A stretch of DNA of 64,000 bases from Candidatus Nyctobacter psychrophilus (GTDB taxonomy: Bacteria; Vulcanimicrobiota; Vulcanimicrobiia; Vulcanimicrobiales; Vulcanimicrobiaceae), in assembly GCA_014305025.1 (NCBI GenBank), contig JACRTY010000009.1, positions 32,382 to 96,381 on the forward strand. Reading direction: 5' to 3'. The position numbers and the translations under genes are program-made. This document shows, piece after piece, positions 35,707-43,607 of the stretch (positions within the stretch are counted from its first letter, which is position 1; the number at the start of each line of letters is the position of its first letter). The notes below the pieces were generated by a model, which made no database searches, had not been told where the DNA came from, and saw only the letters and a program-made list of their open reading frames with translations.

Positions 35707-36609
35707 CTAAAAGTGCAACAGCGTGTAGAGAATTCCGCTCAGGGGTGACACCGTGTCGCGCCGGCCGACGCCTTGGGGAACGAAGATCGTGTCGCCCTTG
35801 GCGAGCGCCACGTCCTTGGACGGGTCGCCGTTTTTGCCGTAGATCGAATACAGGTTGAGGGTTTCGCTCGAGACCTTTCCGTCGGGGCCGATCCGCCGCA
35901 GCACGACCCGGTTGAGATCGGCGTTGGTGTTCGCGCCTTCACCGGCGCGGGCAATGGCCTGCAGCAGCCGGTCGCCTTCGTGCATCGTCACGTCGCCCGG
36001 CTTGTCGACCGCGCCGAACACCTGAACGTTGAACGTGTTGGGCGAGACGACGTAGACCGCCATGTCGTTGGCGACGCGCTCGTTGAGCGACAGATCGCCT
36101 TGATGGAGCAGCTTCTCGAGCGAGACGTTGGTGACGTCGCCGTCGACCGACACGCGGGCGTCGGGCAGGTCGCCGTCGGTCGGCCCCAGACCCCCGGCGG
36201 CCGCCAGGGCGTCCATGATCCGGCTTTCCGGCTGCAACGTGTACTTGCCCGGTAACTTGACGTTACCCAGGACGTATACGTCGACCGGCCCGACCTGCTC
36301 GACCGCAACGGTCACCTTCGGGTGCCGGAGGTAGTGCGTCAGGGCTCGTCCGACCGCCGAACCGGCTTGCGCGGTCGTCAGCCCGCCCACTCGAACCGAA
36401 CCGACGAGGGGCTCGACGATCGTGCCGCCGGGAAGCACCTTGAGCAGGGGCTGGGTCAGCGTCGGCTCACCGAAGACCGTGACGTCCAGAACGTCCCCGG
36501 GGCGAATGCGATACTCGGTCGAGGTCGCGCCGCCAGGCACGGCGACGACGCCGCAGAGGGCTGAACTGAGGAGAACGGATAGGACCGTCCGAGAATAAAT
36601 ACAGCGCAT
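35707..36609 (-). CDS. Polysaccharide export protein (Wza-like, SLBB domains)
   Basis: 300 residues from ATG 36609, with GGAG about 14 bases upstream, opening a signal peptide (SRTVLSVLLSSALCGVVAVP). The Poly_export domain reads YRIRPGDVLDVTVFGEPTLT, followed by two SLBB-like beta-grasp repeats (VDVYVLGNVKLPGKYTLQP; NVQVFGAVDKPGDVTMHEGD). It forms the periplasmic/outer-membrane channel partner of the Wzc-like protein. A Cys lies in the signal region but not in a clear lipobox. It is the first gene of the wza-wzc-regulator-receiver operon. Confidence 0.9.
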   Translation of the reverse strand: MRCIYSRTVLSVLLSSALCGVVAVPGGATSTEYRIRPGDVLDVTVFGEPTLTQPLLKVLPGGTIVEPLVGSVRVGGLTTAQAGSAVGRALTHYLRHPKVTVAVEQVGPVDVYVLGNVKLPGKYTLQPESRIMDALAAAGGLGPTDGDLPDARVSVDGDVTNVSLEKLLHQGDLSLNERVANDMAVYVVSPNTFNVQVFGAVDKPGDVTMHEGDRLLQAIARAGEGANTNADLNRVVLRRIGPDGKVSSETLNLYSIYGKNGDPSKDVALAKGDTIFVPQGVGRRDTVSPLSGILYTLLHF

Positions 36610-36796
36610 CGGGAGGCTCACTCCTAGCGTACGGTCGGGAGCTGCTTCCAACGAGACCCATCCGCTCCCGTGCAATAGGGTCTTTCGACTGAGGTCAGCG
36701 CGCTGCCCCCTCCGCAGTTTCGAGGGTGGCATGGACGTAACGCATCCGCGCGCCGGCGGGTGCCTCGAGGCGGGTCATCCCAAACCGCGGCGCTTT

Positions 36797-38509
36797 TCAG
36801 CGCAGCGCTTTCGGGGGTGCGGCGGACCAGAGTGACGATGGAACGTCGACAAAGCCGTGTCGGGCGCGGGCTGCGGACGCTGCGCGTCTCTGCGCACGGA
36901 GGTCGTCGGTTTCGCCGAGATCGCCGGCATAGAGCCTCGTCAGGAGCACTCCGCGAGCCGCGAGCGAATGCCGTAGCGGGCTGCTCGGGTCGAGCAACAA
37001 CACGGTTCCCCGGGAGGGAATCCGCCCGGGCAGCGCCGTTCCGCTCAAGAGCATCAGTCGCGTATCGGGCGGCACTTGGTTGGCAAGCTCCATCGGTTCA
37101 AAGTTCCAGATCGGCTGATCGTCACGAAAGATGACGGTCACCGGCGGCCGGGATGCGCGGACGATGCGCGCCATCGGGCCGATCGGCGCGACGCTCCCGT
37201 CACCCCACCACACCTGACGCGTCGCGGCCACCGCGCCCGAGGCAATGCCGCAGGCCACCAAGCCGACGAATGCCACGGCGGCAATGCCTCGGACGCGGGC
37301 GGAGCGCCCCTGCAAAAGCGTCCAAATGCCGAAAGCCACCGCGGTTTCCAGGGCGATCCACGTCGGGACCAGGTACCGCGCCGCCGTCGAACGGCTTTCG
37401 TGGTGCGCGAAATCCGGCAGCAACAGCGCAATGGCCGGCACCACACCGAGCGCAAGAACGTACCTGGCGGCGCCAGGTCGCCGACGCATTTTCGCCGCGC
37501 CGAAAACGGCTAATGCCAGGATCGGCAACAGCACAACTGCGGTCGCATGCCACAGATAGTCGAGGTCGAAAAAGACCGTTCCGGCATTGAAGAACCACTT
37601 CAGTGCGAAGACGCTCGGCGGCAGCGGCGTGCCCAGGTACGCGTTATTGGTCAGCGTCGCGGTGTGGCTCACGAGCACGGCGAGCCACGGCGAGAAGGCA
37701 GCCAGTGCCGCCGCCGCGGCGACGGCAAAGGGGAGCGCGCGCGAGCGCAGCGCATCGCGATGGAGGAACGCCACGTACAGTCCTTGTGCCGCCAGCGTGT
37801 ACAGGTAGAGAACGTCGGTGTAGAGCCCTCCGATGGTGAGCGCCGTGAAGACGGCCCAGCGTCGACCCTCACGCGGCCGTTCGAGCGCGCCCAACAGCGC
37901 GGCGCTGCCCGCAAAGACGAACACGGCCCACAGACTGTACTCGCGCGCCTGTTGCGCGTAGAGGATCTGGAACGGCGAGGCCGCCACGAGCGCGGCCAGC
38001 ACGAGTCCAAAGACCCGCGAGCCGGCCAGCCGGAGGCCGAAGACATACGCCGCCGGCAGCGTGAGGAGGCCGAACAAGGCGGGCAGGGCGCGGCGCATGG
38101 GCACCGACGTTCCGCCCAGCCCTTCCCAGCCGCGCTCGAGAACGTAAAAGAGCGGCGGGTGCTGCGGATCTTCGAGCGCGAGCGAGCGGACGACGTCGGC
38201 CGCGGTCGTTGCCGGATCGATGTGCTGGTATTCGAGAGCCACCGCGGTGCTCGTGATGCGGCCACCGCGGGCCGCGGCCAGATAGTCGGCGATCGTATGG
38301 CCGCTTACATGAACCGAGGTCGTCGCTTCGTCGTTGGTATAAAGCTTATGGCCCAAACCATCCAAACGCAGGAAGGTCCCGCAGGCGAGCGCCGCGACGG
38401 CGCCGACGACCACCGTCCGGTTGGCCCCTGAGCCGCGCAAGATGCGGTCGCCCGGCGAGACGAGTCGGCGCCGTTTTGCGTAGAAGAGGTCAAAAGAAAG
38501 CAGGTTCAC
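36797..38509 (-). CDS. GT-C membrane glycosyltransferase, paralog of the 43608 gene
   Basis: About 570 residues from GTG 38509; longer frames cross the divergent receiver gene. A first helix precedes GHKLYTNDEATTSVHVSGHT, the acidic periplasmic motif of GT39-type enzymes, then EDPQHPPLFYVLERGWEGLG. About ten helices and a C-terminal soluble part follow (PPVTVIFRDDQPIWNFEPME). It shares order and motifs with the 43608 gene (EEPQHPPAFYVLDRLW; ILYAQQAREYS/VLYARQAREYG), so they are duplicates. Probably a transferase using polyprenyl-phosphate sugars. Confidence 0.78.
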   Translation of the reverse strand: MNLLSFDLFYAKRRRLVSPGDRILRGSGANRTVVVGAVAALACGTFLRLDGLGHKLYTNDEATTSVHVSGHTIADYLAAARGGRITSTAVALEYQHIDPATTAADVVRSLALEDPQHPPLFYVLERGWEGLGGTSVPMRRALPALFGLLTLPAAYVFGLRLAGSRVFGLVLAALVAASPFQILYAQQAREYSLWAVFVFAGSAALLGALERPREGRRWAVFTALTIGGLYTDVLYLYTLAAQGLYVAFLHRDALRSRALPFAVAAAAALAAFSPWLAVLVSHTATLTNNAYLGTPLPPSVFALKWFFNAGTVFFDLDYLWHATAVVLLPILALAVFGAAKMRRRPGAARYVLALGVVPAIALLLPDFAHHESRSTAARYLVPTWIALETAVAFGIWTLLQGRSARVRGIAAVAFVGLVACGIASGAVAATRQVWWGDGSVAPIGPMARIVRASRPPVTVIFRDDQPIWNFEPMELANQVPPDTRLMLLSGTALPGRIPSRGTVLLLDPSSPLRHSLAARGVLLTRLYAGDLGETDDLRAQRRAASAARARHGFVDVPSSLWSAAPPKALR

Positions 38510-38568
38510 GACCTCTATGATCGTCAGGACAGTGTGCCTTCGCGCACTACAACCGGCGGCCGGCTGAC

Positions 38569-38577
38569 TGCTACAGT
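38569..38577 (+). promoter_or_regulatory. Extended -10 of the 38586 receiver gene
   Basis: TGCTACAGT (TGn plus TACAGT) predicts +1 at about 38584, two bases before the ATG at 38586. The same hexamer precedes rnpB. Confidence 0.4.
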
Positions 38578-38585
38578 GCGAAGAC

Positions 38586-38954
38586 ATGTTGTCGACCGCC
38601 GGCCGCCGGACCCGCAAGCGGGTGCTGATCATCGAACCGCAGGCGCTTTTTGCGCCCTACTTCGCCGACACGATTGCCACGATCGGCTTCGACGTCGTCG
38701 GCGTGGATGCCGCCCCGCGAGCCCGGACCCTGCAGCGTTTGCGGCCCGATATCGTGGTGCTCGACGCGGGACACCTGCCGTCGCCGCTGCGCACCGTGCG
38801 CGCTTTGCGCGCCCACCTGCCCGGCGCTCACCTCGTCGTGTATGCGCCGCTTGCCGACGAGGCATGGCCTCTGCTGGCGCAGGGAGTGGGGGCGGACGTC
38901 GTCATGGGCCCGAGGGCCGACGAACCGGACCTGCTGGCGGCCCTCGCCGCGTAG
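38586..38954 (+). CDS. Stand-alone receiver-like protein lacking key residues
   Basis: 122 residues: KRVLIIEPQALFAPYFADTI, DIVVLDAGHLPSPLRTVRAL, LVVYAPLADEAWPLLAQGVG, ADVVMGPRADEP. The acidic pair is Glu-Pro, and the conserved Lys after beta5 is replaced (MGPR), so phosphotransfer is doubtful. The Asp after beta3 is kept. It is most similar in this window to the 32467 protein, and each precedes or follows a LuxR-type regulator. It is divergent from the membrane glycosyltransferase. Confidence 0.65.
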   Translation: MLSTAGRRTRKRVLIIEPQALFAPYFADTIATIGFDVVGVDAAPRARTLQRLRPDIVVLDAGHLPSPLRTVRALRAHLPGAHLVVYAPLADEAWPLLAQGVGADVVMGPRADEPDLLAALAA

Positions 38955-39075
38955 GAATCGTCTTCTTTTCTTTACAAAACCAGCTTCCATTCGGCCCGGT
39001 TGGCGCATTTCGCTGTCGAATGTCTCACCCGGCGCTCAAGTCTAGCGGGCCACGGTCGTTTACCGGAGTACGGGG

Positions 39076-39723
39076 ATGAAAACTGTAGTGGCTTCCGTCG
39101 GTATACGTGTAGCGGTCGTTGAATCGCAAGTTCTGTTCGCCAAAGCGCTGTGCGGCATTTTTGCCGACGATGATGCGTTCGTGGTGGTCGGCGACTATCG
39201 CACGCCCGCCATCGATACGCTCGGCCTCGCCGAACCCGATCTCGTGGTGATCGATCTCGACGGTCAGCCCGTGGACGTCGCCAGAACCCTCGGGACCTGT
39301 CTCGAGGCGGCGCCGAAGGCCCGCGTGTGCGTCCTCTCGATGCACCTGTCGCCCGAGATGATGCAGCGCTGCTTAACGGCCGGAGCCGAAGCCTACATCG
39401 TCAAGGACATCTCGCCGCCCGAGTTGTTGCGCGCGGTCAAGACGGTAGCCGAAGGGCAATCCTACGTCGATCCGCGCGTGGCCGGAGGTCTGCTGCGCCG
39501 CCGTAGTCAGAGCAACGGGAAACCCGACATCATGGAACTCTCCGCGCGCGAAGCCGAAGTCCTCAAACTGATCGCCGAAGGTTTAGCCAATAAGCAAATC
39601 AGCGCGCGCCTGCACCTCTCCGAAAAGACCGTCAAGAATCACGTGTCTCGGATTTTCTCGAAGTTGAACATCTCGGCGCGAACTCAGGCCGCGGTTCACG
39701 CGATCCGCGCCGGCATCGTTTGA
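39076..39723 (+). CDS. NarL/LuxR-family response regulator
   Basis: 215 residues from ATG 39076 with GGAG upstream. Receiver: IRVAVVESQVLFAKALCGIF (Glu-Ser replaces the Asp-Asp pair), DLVVIDLDGQPVD with the phospho-Asp, VCVLSMHLS, AYIVKDISPPELL with Lys. Output: MELSAREAEVLKLIAEGLAN, then [20 protein letters not shown]. Its C-terminal half closely matches the 33508-32849 regulator. It probably controls the surrounding polysaccharide genes. No histidine kinase is in the window. Confidence 0.88.
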   Translation: MKTVVASVGIRVAVVESQVLFAKALCGIFADDDAFVVVGDYRTPAIDTLGLAEPDLVVIDLDGQPVDVARTLGTCLEAAPKARVCVLSMHLSPEMMQRCLTAGAEAYIVKDISPPELLRAVKTVAEGQSYVDPRVAGGLLRRRSQSNGKPDIMELSAREAEVLKLIAEGLANKQISARLHLSEKTVKNHVSRIFSKLNISARTQAAVHAIRAGIV

Positions 39724-39829
39724 AAAAAAGCGTTGGTTTGGCCTGTGGCGTCGTCGCTACGGGGCTCATGGGCGTAAAGCCCACTTCGCCCCTAGGCTCC
39801 TAGCCACAAGACAAACCAGCGCCTTTTTC
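39723..39829. terminator. Bidirectional terminator-like long hairpin
   Basis: An A-run then GCGTTGGTTTGGCCTGTGGC (to 39749) pairs imperfectly (about 22 of 27) with GCCACAAGACAAACCAGCGC and the T-run ending at 39829. The centre holds nested GGGGC/GCCCC and GGGC/GCCC stems. It lies between the convergent regulator and membrane transferase genes, and either strand gives a stem followed by T's. Confidence 0.65.
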
Positions 39830-39833
39830 CGCT

Positions 39834-41030
39834 TTACTCCCCTTGGGGATGCGGGCGGAAGAACGCCCACAGAAGCGTCGCCAACGCGATGAGGTTGACG
39901 GCGGAGAGTAGGCGCGTGGCGGCGGGCAGCTCGGCGAAGACGTGGTGTTCGTAGAAGCCGAGCACGAGGACGACGCAGACCACGAACGCGGCGAGCAACG
40001 TCAGGGCGGCTCTGCGTTCGATCTTGCCGCAGAACCACACGAGCGGCACCAGCGCGAGCGCGAACAGAATGTAGCGCTCGTGCATGCGCGTCAGCGAACA
40101 GAACATAGCTGTGAGGACGATGAACCACGCGCGCGTCGTAAGGCGTTCCCACGCAGCGCGGTCCCGTTCGACGCGTCCGAGAAGCACGTACTGAGCGACG
40201 ACCGCAACGCCGAGCAAACCGAATGCGGTCCACCCCCACACGTGCAGCGGAACACCCAACGCGTGCAGGCTGTCGGACACCGGCGGCCCTAAGACGGTCC
40301 ACAGATTGTACGCATTGACCGACGTCTGCGTGCTCAATGACTGCCCAGCACTGTAGCATTCCCCTAACCACCGCGCGACTGCAAAGGGCGAAGCGCTCGG
40401 CGCAAAGGGCAGCGACACGCCGTACGCCAGGCCCAACCCGGCAGCCGGTCCGAGGGTCAGCATCCACCAACGCCGCTCGTCGCGCAGTTGCGCTGCAAGG
40501 ATCAGCGGCGCAACGACGACCGGCAGCGGTTTCACGAGCACGGCGCATGACAGGACGATCCAAGCCAAGGTGTACCGCCGCCCGAGCGAGCAGGCGAGAG
40601 CAAGCACCATGAACATCGCGCAGAGCGAGTCGACCTGACCCCACACTGCCGAGATCGGCCATGTCGCGGGGCTGAGCGCCGCAATGGCCGCCGCCCACAA
40701 CGCGGCGCGCACACCGAACCAGCGCCCGACGATCCCATACGCAAGTATGCAAAGCCCGAGGTCCGCCGCAATGGCCGGCGCTTTGAGCAGCATTCCCAGC
40801 AGCACGTCGTTTTCGCGCGGTGCCGCGACGAGGGCCCGGTACACCAGCGTTACTGCGCCCAGGATCACGCTGTAACCGGGAGGGTAGTTCACCGGATAGC
40901 CATCGATCGCGTCCACGTGCGCGTAGAGGCCATGCGGACCGTACTGCATGAGCAGATGCGCCCAGCTGATGAAAATACGCGCGTCGTGGCTGAGGTGGTG
41001 CCGTAACAGCACGACGAGCGCCACCCGCAA
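39834..41030 (-). CDS. GT-C membrane glycosyltransferase (GT87/mannosyltransferase-like)
   Basis: About 399 residues from TTG 41030; CTG at 41060 would keep ten more residues of the first helix (TAILAAALVLRVALVVLL). The open frame continues upstream only through the tRNA, which is not coding. Motifs: SHDARIFISWAHLLMQYGPH with the acidic residue after helix 1, GYPVNYPPGYSVILGA, then many helices and SLTRMHERYILFAL near the end, as in GT87/PIG-M-like enzymes. It probably adds a sugar to the lipid-linked polymer on the periplasmic side. Confidence 0.75.
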   Translation of the reverse strand: MRVALVVLLRHHLSHDARIFISWAHLLMQYGPHGLYAHVDAIDGYPVNYPPGYSVILGAVTLVYRALVAAPRENDVLLGMLLKAPAIAADLGLCILAYGIVGRWFGVRAALWAAAIAALSPATWPISAVWGQVDSLCAMFMVLALACSLGRRYTLAWIVLSCAVLVKPLPVVVAPLILAAQLRDERRWWMLTLGPAAGLGLAYGVSLPFAPSASPFAVARWLGECYSAGQSLSTQTSVNAYNLWTVLGPPVSDSLHALGVPLHVWGWTAFGLLGVAVVAQYVLLGRVERDRAAWERLTTRAWFIVLTAMFCSLTRMHERYILFALALVPLVWFCGKIERRAALTLLAAFVVCVVLVLGFYEHHVFAELPAATRLLSAVNLIALATLLWAFFRPHPQGE

Positions 41031-41086
41031 GACCAGCGCCGCCGCGAGAATCGCCGTCAGCGTCCAGGGGCGCCCGCGCGCGGATG

Positions 41087-41162
41087 TGGTGGAGGCAAGG
41101 AGACTCGAACTCCTGACCCTCACGCTGCCAGCGTGATGCTCTACCAACTGAGCTATGCCCCC
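41087..41162 (-). tRNA. tRNA-Ala (GGC), CCA encoded
   Basis: A 76-base gene including 3' CCA. Acceptor GGGGGCA pairs with TGCCTCC, discriminator A. D-arm AGCTCAGTTGGTAGAGC; anticodon loop CTGGCAG (GGC); T-arm AGGAGTTCGAGTCTCCT. It is the only one of the four tRNAs here with an encoded CCA. Confidence 0.94.
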
Positions 41163-41248
41163 GTCTGACCGGGACCTCTGATTCGCAGCGGTACCAGCCG
41201 CACCTTCGTCGCGCACCACCCTGTCGTTGTCGGCACGTAACGGAGGCA

Positions 41249-42646
41249 TTGCGAACGACCGAAACGATAATGATGCAGGTCGTGTCTCGTGCTCTCGGCG
41301 GGTTCGCAGGCTCTACGGCAATCGTCGGCGGCGGGGTGCTCGGGCTGACGCTCGCGTTACGGCTCGCGCAGCGGGGCGAGCGGGTGACCGTCTTTGAACG
41401 GGCGCCGAACTTTGGCGGCCTAGCCTCGGCGTGGACGCTCGGCGGCGTCACCTGGGACCGACACTATCACGTCACGCTTTTCTCCGACGCGCATACCCGC
41501 GCGCTGCTGCGCGACCTCGGCTTGGAAGATGATTTGCGCTGGACGACGGTCGGAACCGGCTTCTACACCGACGGCCGGTTCTATCCGATGAACAACGCCC
41601 TCGACTTCTTGCGCTTTCCCCCGCTGGGATTGCTCGACAAGATGCGGCTCGGTTACACGATCGCAGCGGGATCACGCATCCAGGACGGCACCCCACTCGA
41701 AGATATCCCGGTCGAAGACTGGCTCGTGCGCCGCTGCGGACGCAAGACCTTTGAAAAGATTTGGCGGCCGCTGCTGCTCGCGAAGTTGGGTGAGCGCTAC
41801 CGCGATGCGTCGGCCGCGTTCATTTGGGCCATCATCGTGCGCCTCTACGCCGCGCGCCGGTCGGGTCTGGGCGCCGAGCGCTTCGGCTACGTGCCCGGCG
41901 GTTACGCGCGGATATTGACGACGTTGGAAGCGCGTCTCCGTCAGCATGGCGTGGAATTGGTTGCGGGCGCCGAGGTTACGAGCGTCCGTGGCCAGCCGGG
42001 CGGCGACGGCATCGCCATCACGCTCGCCGCCGGCCCGCCACGCACCTTCGAGCGCGCCGTGCTGACCACGCCCGCCCCCGTGGCGGCCAGTTTGGCGCCC
42101 GATCTGAGCGTGGATGAACGCACACGCTTAACCTCAAAAATATACGGCGGCATCATCTGCGCCTCACTGTTGCTCGATCACCCGCTCGGACCATATTACG
42201 TGACCAATCTCACCGACGAATGGGTTCCCTTTTCGGCGGTGATCGACATGTCCAACGTCGTCGACCGTACGCAATGGAACGGCGGGGCGCTGGTCTATCT
42301 GCCGAAGTACGTGCGCCCCGACGATCCGCTCTTCGAAGAGGACGACGCCGCCGTCGAAGCCCGGTTTCTGAGCGCGCTCGAACGCATGTATCCGAATTTT
42401 TCACGCGAACGCGTGCAGGCGTTTCGCATCTCGCGGGTCCGCCACGTGTTCCCGATTGCGACTTTGCGCTATTCGCAGCAGCTACCGCCGATAGCGACTT
42501 CCGTGCCCGGGCTCCTGTTGCTGGACTCGGCGCACATCATCAACGGGACGCTCAACGTCAACGAAACGCTTGCCCTCGTGGAGCGCGGCCTCGCGGCGCT
42601 CGACGCGTTGCCGCGCTTTGTGGCAAGCCAATTGGGGGAAGCATGA
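41249..42646 (+). CDS. FAD-dependent oxidoreductase (protoporphyrinogen oxidase/amine oxidase-like)
   Basis: 465 residues from TTG 41249, with GGAGG just upstream; ATG 41270 is the alternative. The dinucleotide-binding loop is STAIVGGGVLGLTLALRLAQ, followed by FGGLASAWTLGG. Further FAD/amine-oxidase family segments include WLVRRCGRKTFEKIWRPLL and the C-terminal LLLLDSAHIINGTLNVNET. Similar enzymes in surface-polysaccharide clusters are annotated as NAD(P)-binding or UDP-galactopyranose-mutase-like; the substrate is unknown. The stop overlaps the deacetylase start by ATGA. Confidence 0.8.
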   Translation: MRTTETIMMQVVSRALGGFAGSTAIVGGGVLGLTLALRLAQRGERVTVFERAPNFGGLASAWTLGGVTWDRHYHVTLFSDAHTRALLRDLGLEDDLRWTTVGTGFYTDGRFYPMNNALDFLRFPPLGLLDKMRLGYTIAAGSRIQDGTPLEDIPVEDWLVRRCGRKTFEKIWRPLLLAKLGERYRDASAAFIWAIIVRLYAARRSGLGAERFGYVPGGYARILTTLEARLRQHGVELVAGAEVTSVRGQPGGDGIAITLAAGPPRTFERAVLTTPAPVAASLAPDLSVDERTRLTSKIYGGIICASLLLDHPLGPYYVTNLTDEWVPFSAVIDMSNVVDRTQWNGGALVYLPKYVRPDDPLFEEDDAAVEARFLSALERMYPNFSRERVQAFRISRVRHVFPIATLRYSQQLPPIATSVPGLLLLDSAHIINGTLNVNETLALVERGLAALDALPRFVASQLGEA

Positions 42647-43605
42647 AACCGCTCGGCAGTTTATCGCTCGATCTCGATAACGAGTGGGCGTATCTCAAGA
42701 CCCACGGCGATCCGGCGTGGGAGTCGTTTCCGTCGTATCTGGACGTCGTCGTGCCGCGCTTTCTCGAGATCCTCGCGCGCGAGCGGCAGCGGATTACCGT
42801 TTTCGTCGTCGGTCAGGATGCGGCGCTTGAAAAGAACCGCTCGGCGCTGAGCATGCTGGCGGCTTCAGGCCACGAAATCGGCAATCATTCGTTTCATCAC
42901 GAGCCGTGGCTCGGACGTTATACCGGCGCGCAAATCGAGGAGGAGGTCGCATCCGCGAATGAGGCGATCGAAGCGGCGACGGGCGTGCGCCCGATCGGTT
43001 TTCGCGGTCCGGGATTCAGCCTCTCGCGAGAAACGCTCGAAATTCTCGCGGCGCACGGTTTCCGCTACGACTGCACGACCTTTCCCACGTATATCGGACC
43101 GCTGGCGCGGGCTTACTATTTCATGACGGCGAAGCTCACGGCCGAGGAGCGCGCGCGGCGCAAAGCGCTCTTCGGAACGTTCGCCGACGGCTTGCGTCCG
43201 CTCCGCACGTACCGCTGGGTTCTGGCGGGCGGGCGTTCGCTGATAGAAATCCCGGTGACGACCTTTCCCCTGCTCAAGATTCCGATCCATTTCAGTTACA
43301 TACTGTACATCGCCACCATTGCGCCGCCGCTCGCGCTGCCGTACTTCCGGGCGGCGTTACTCGCTTGCCGCGCACTACGCATCGCGCCGTCGCTGCTGCT
43401 GCATCCGCTCGACTTTCTCGATGGTGACGACGTTGCGACGTTGGCGTTCTTTCCCGCGATGAACGTCCCGCGCGCAAAGAAACTTGCCGTGCTCCAACGC
43501 GCGCTTGCAATCTATCGCGCGCTGTTCGACGTCGTCCCGGTGGGCGTGCACGCGGACGCCGTTGCTGCGACGCCGCTGCGCTCCCACGTTCCCGCGTTCG
43601 CCTAA
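42643..43605 (+). CDS. Polysaccharide deacetylase (NodB-like)
   Basis: 320 residues from ATG 42643 (GGGGGAA upstream, ATGA overlap with the oxidoreductase). NodB-type motifs: LSLDLDNEWAYL (metal/catalytic Asp), SGHEIGNHSFHHEPW (HxxxH-type zinc site) and IGFRGPGFSLSRETLEIL. The C-terminal part includes IAPSLLLHPLDFLDGDD. It lacks a signal peptide and probably removes N-acetyl groups from a cytoplasmic lipid-linked sugar, as in PIG-L/NodB-like members of O-unit clusters. Confidence 0.85.
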   Translation: MKPLGSLSLDLDNEWAYLKTHGDPAWESFPSYLDVVVPRFLEILARERQRITVFVVGQDAALEKNRSALSMLAASGHEIGNHSFHHEPWLGRYTGAQIEEEVASANEAIEAATGVRPIGFRGPGFSLSRETLEILAAHGFRYDCTTFPTYIGPLARAYYFMTAKLTAEERARRKALFGTFADGLRPLRTYRWVLAGGRSLIEIPVTTFPLLKIPIHFSYILYIATIAPPLALPYFRAALLACRALRIAPSLLLHPLDFLDGDDVATLAFFPAMNVPRAKKLAVLQRALAIYRALFDVVPVGVHADAVAATPLRSHVPAFA

Positions 43606-43607
43606 GT

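Noticed and set aside
34450..35748. 432-codon plus-strand ORF opposite the Wzc-like gene
   Set aside because: Antisense to the coiled-coil region; low-complexity Arg/Leu composition, no motif.
37547..38431. 294-codon plus-strand ORF opposite the membrane glycosyltransferase
   Set aside because: Charged antisense frame without hydrophobic or domain pattern.
39766..41451. 561-codon minus-strand ORF through the membrane transferase and tRNA-Ala
   Set aside because: It reads through a tRNA gene and is Arg/Cys-rich; the real gene is in another frame.
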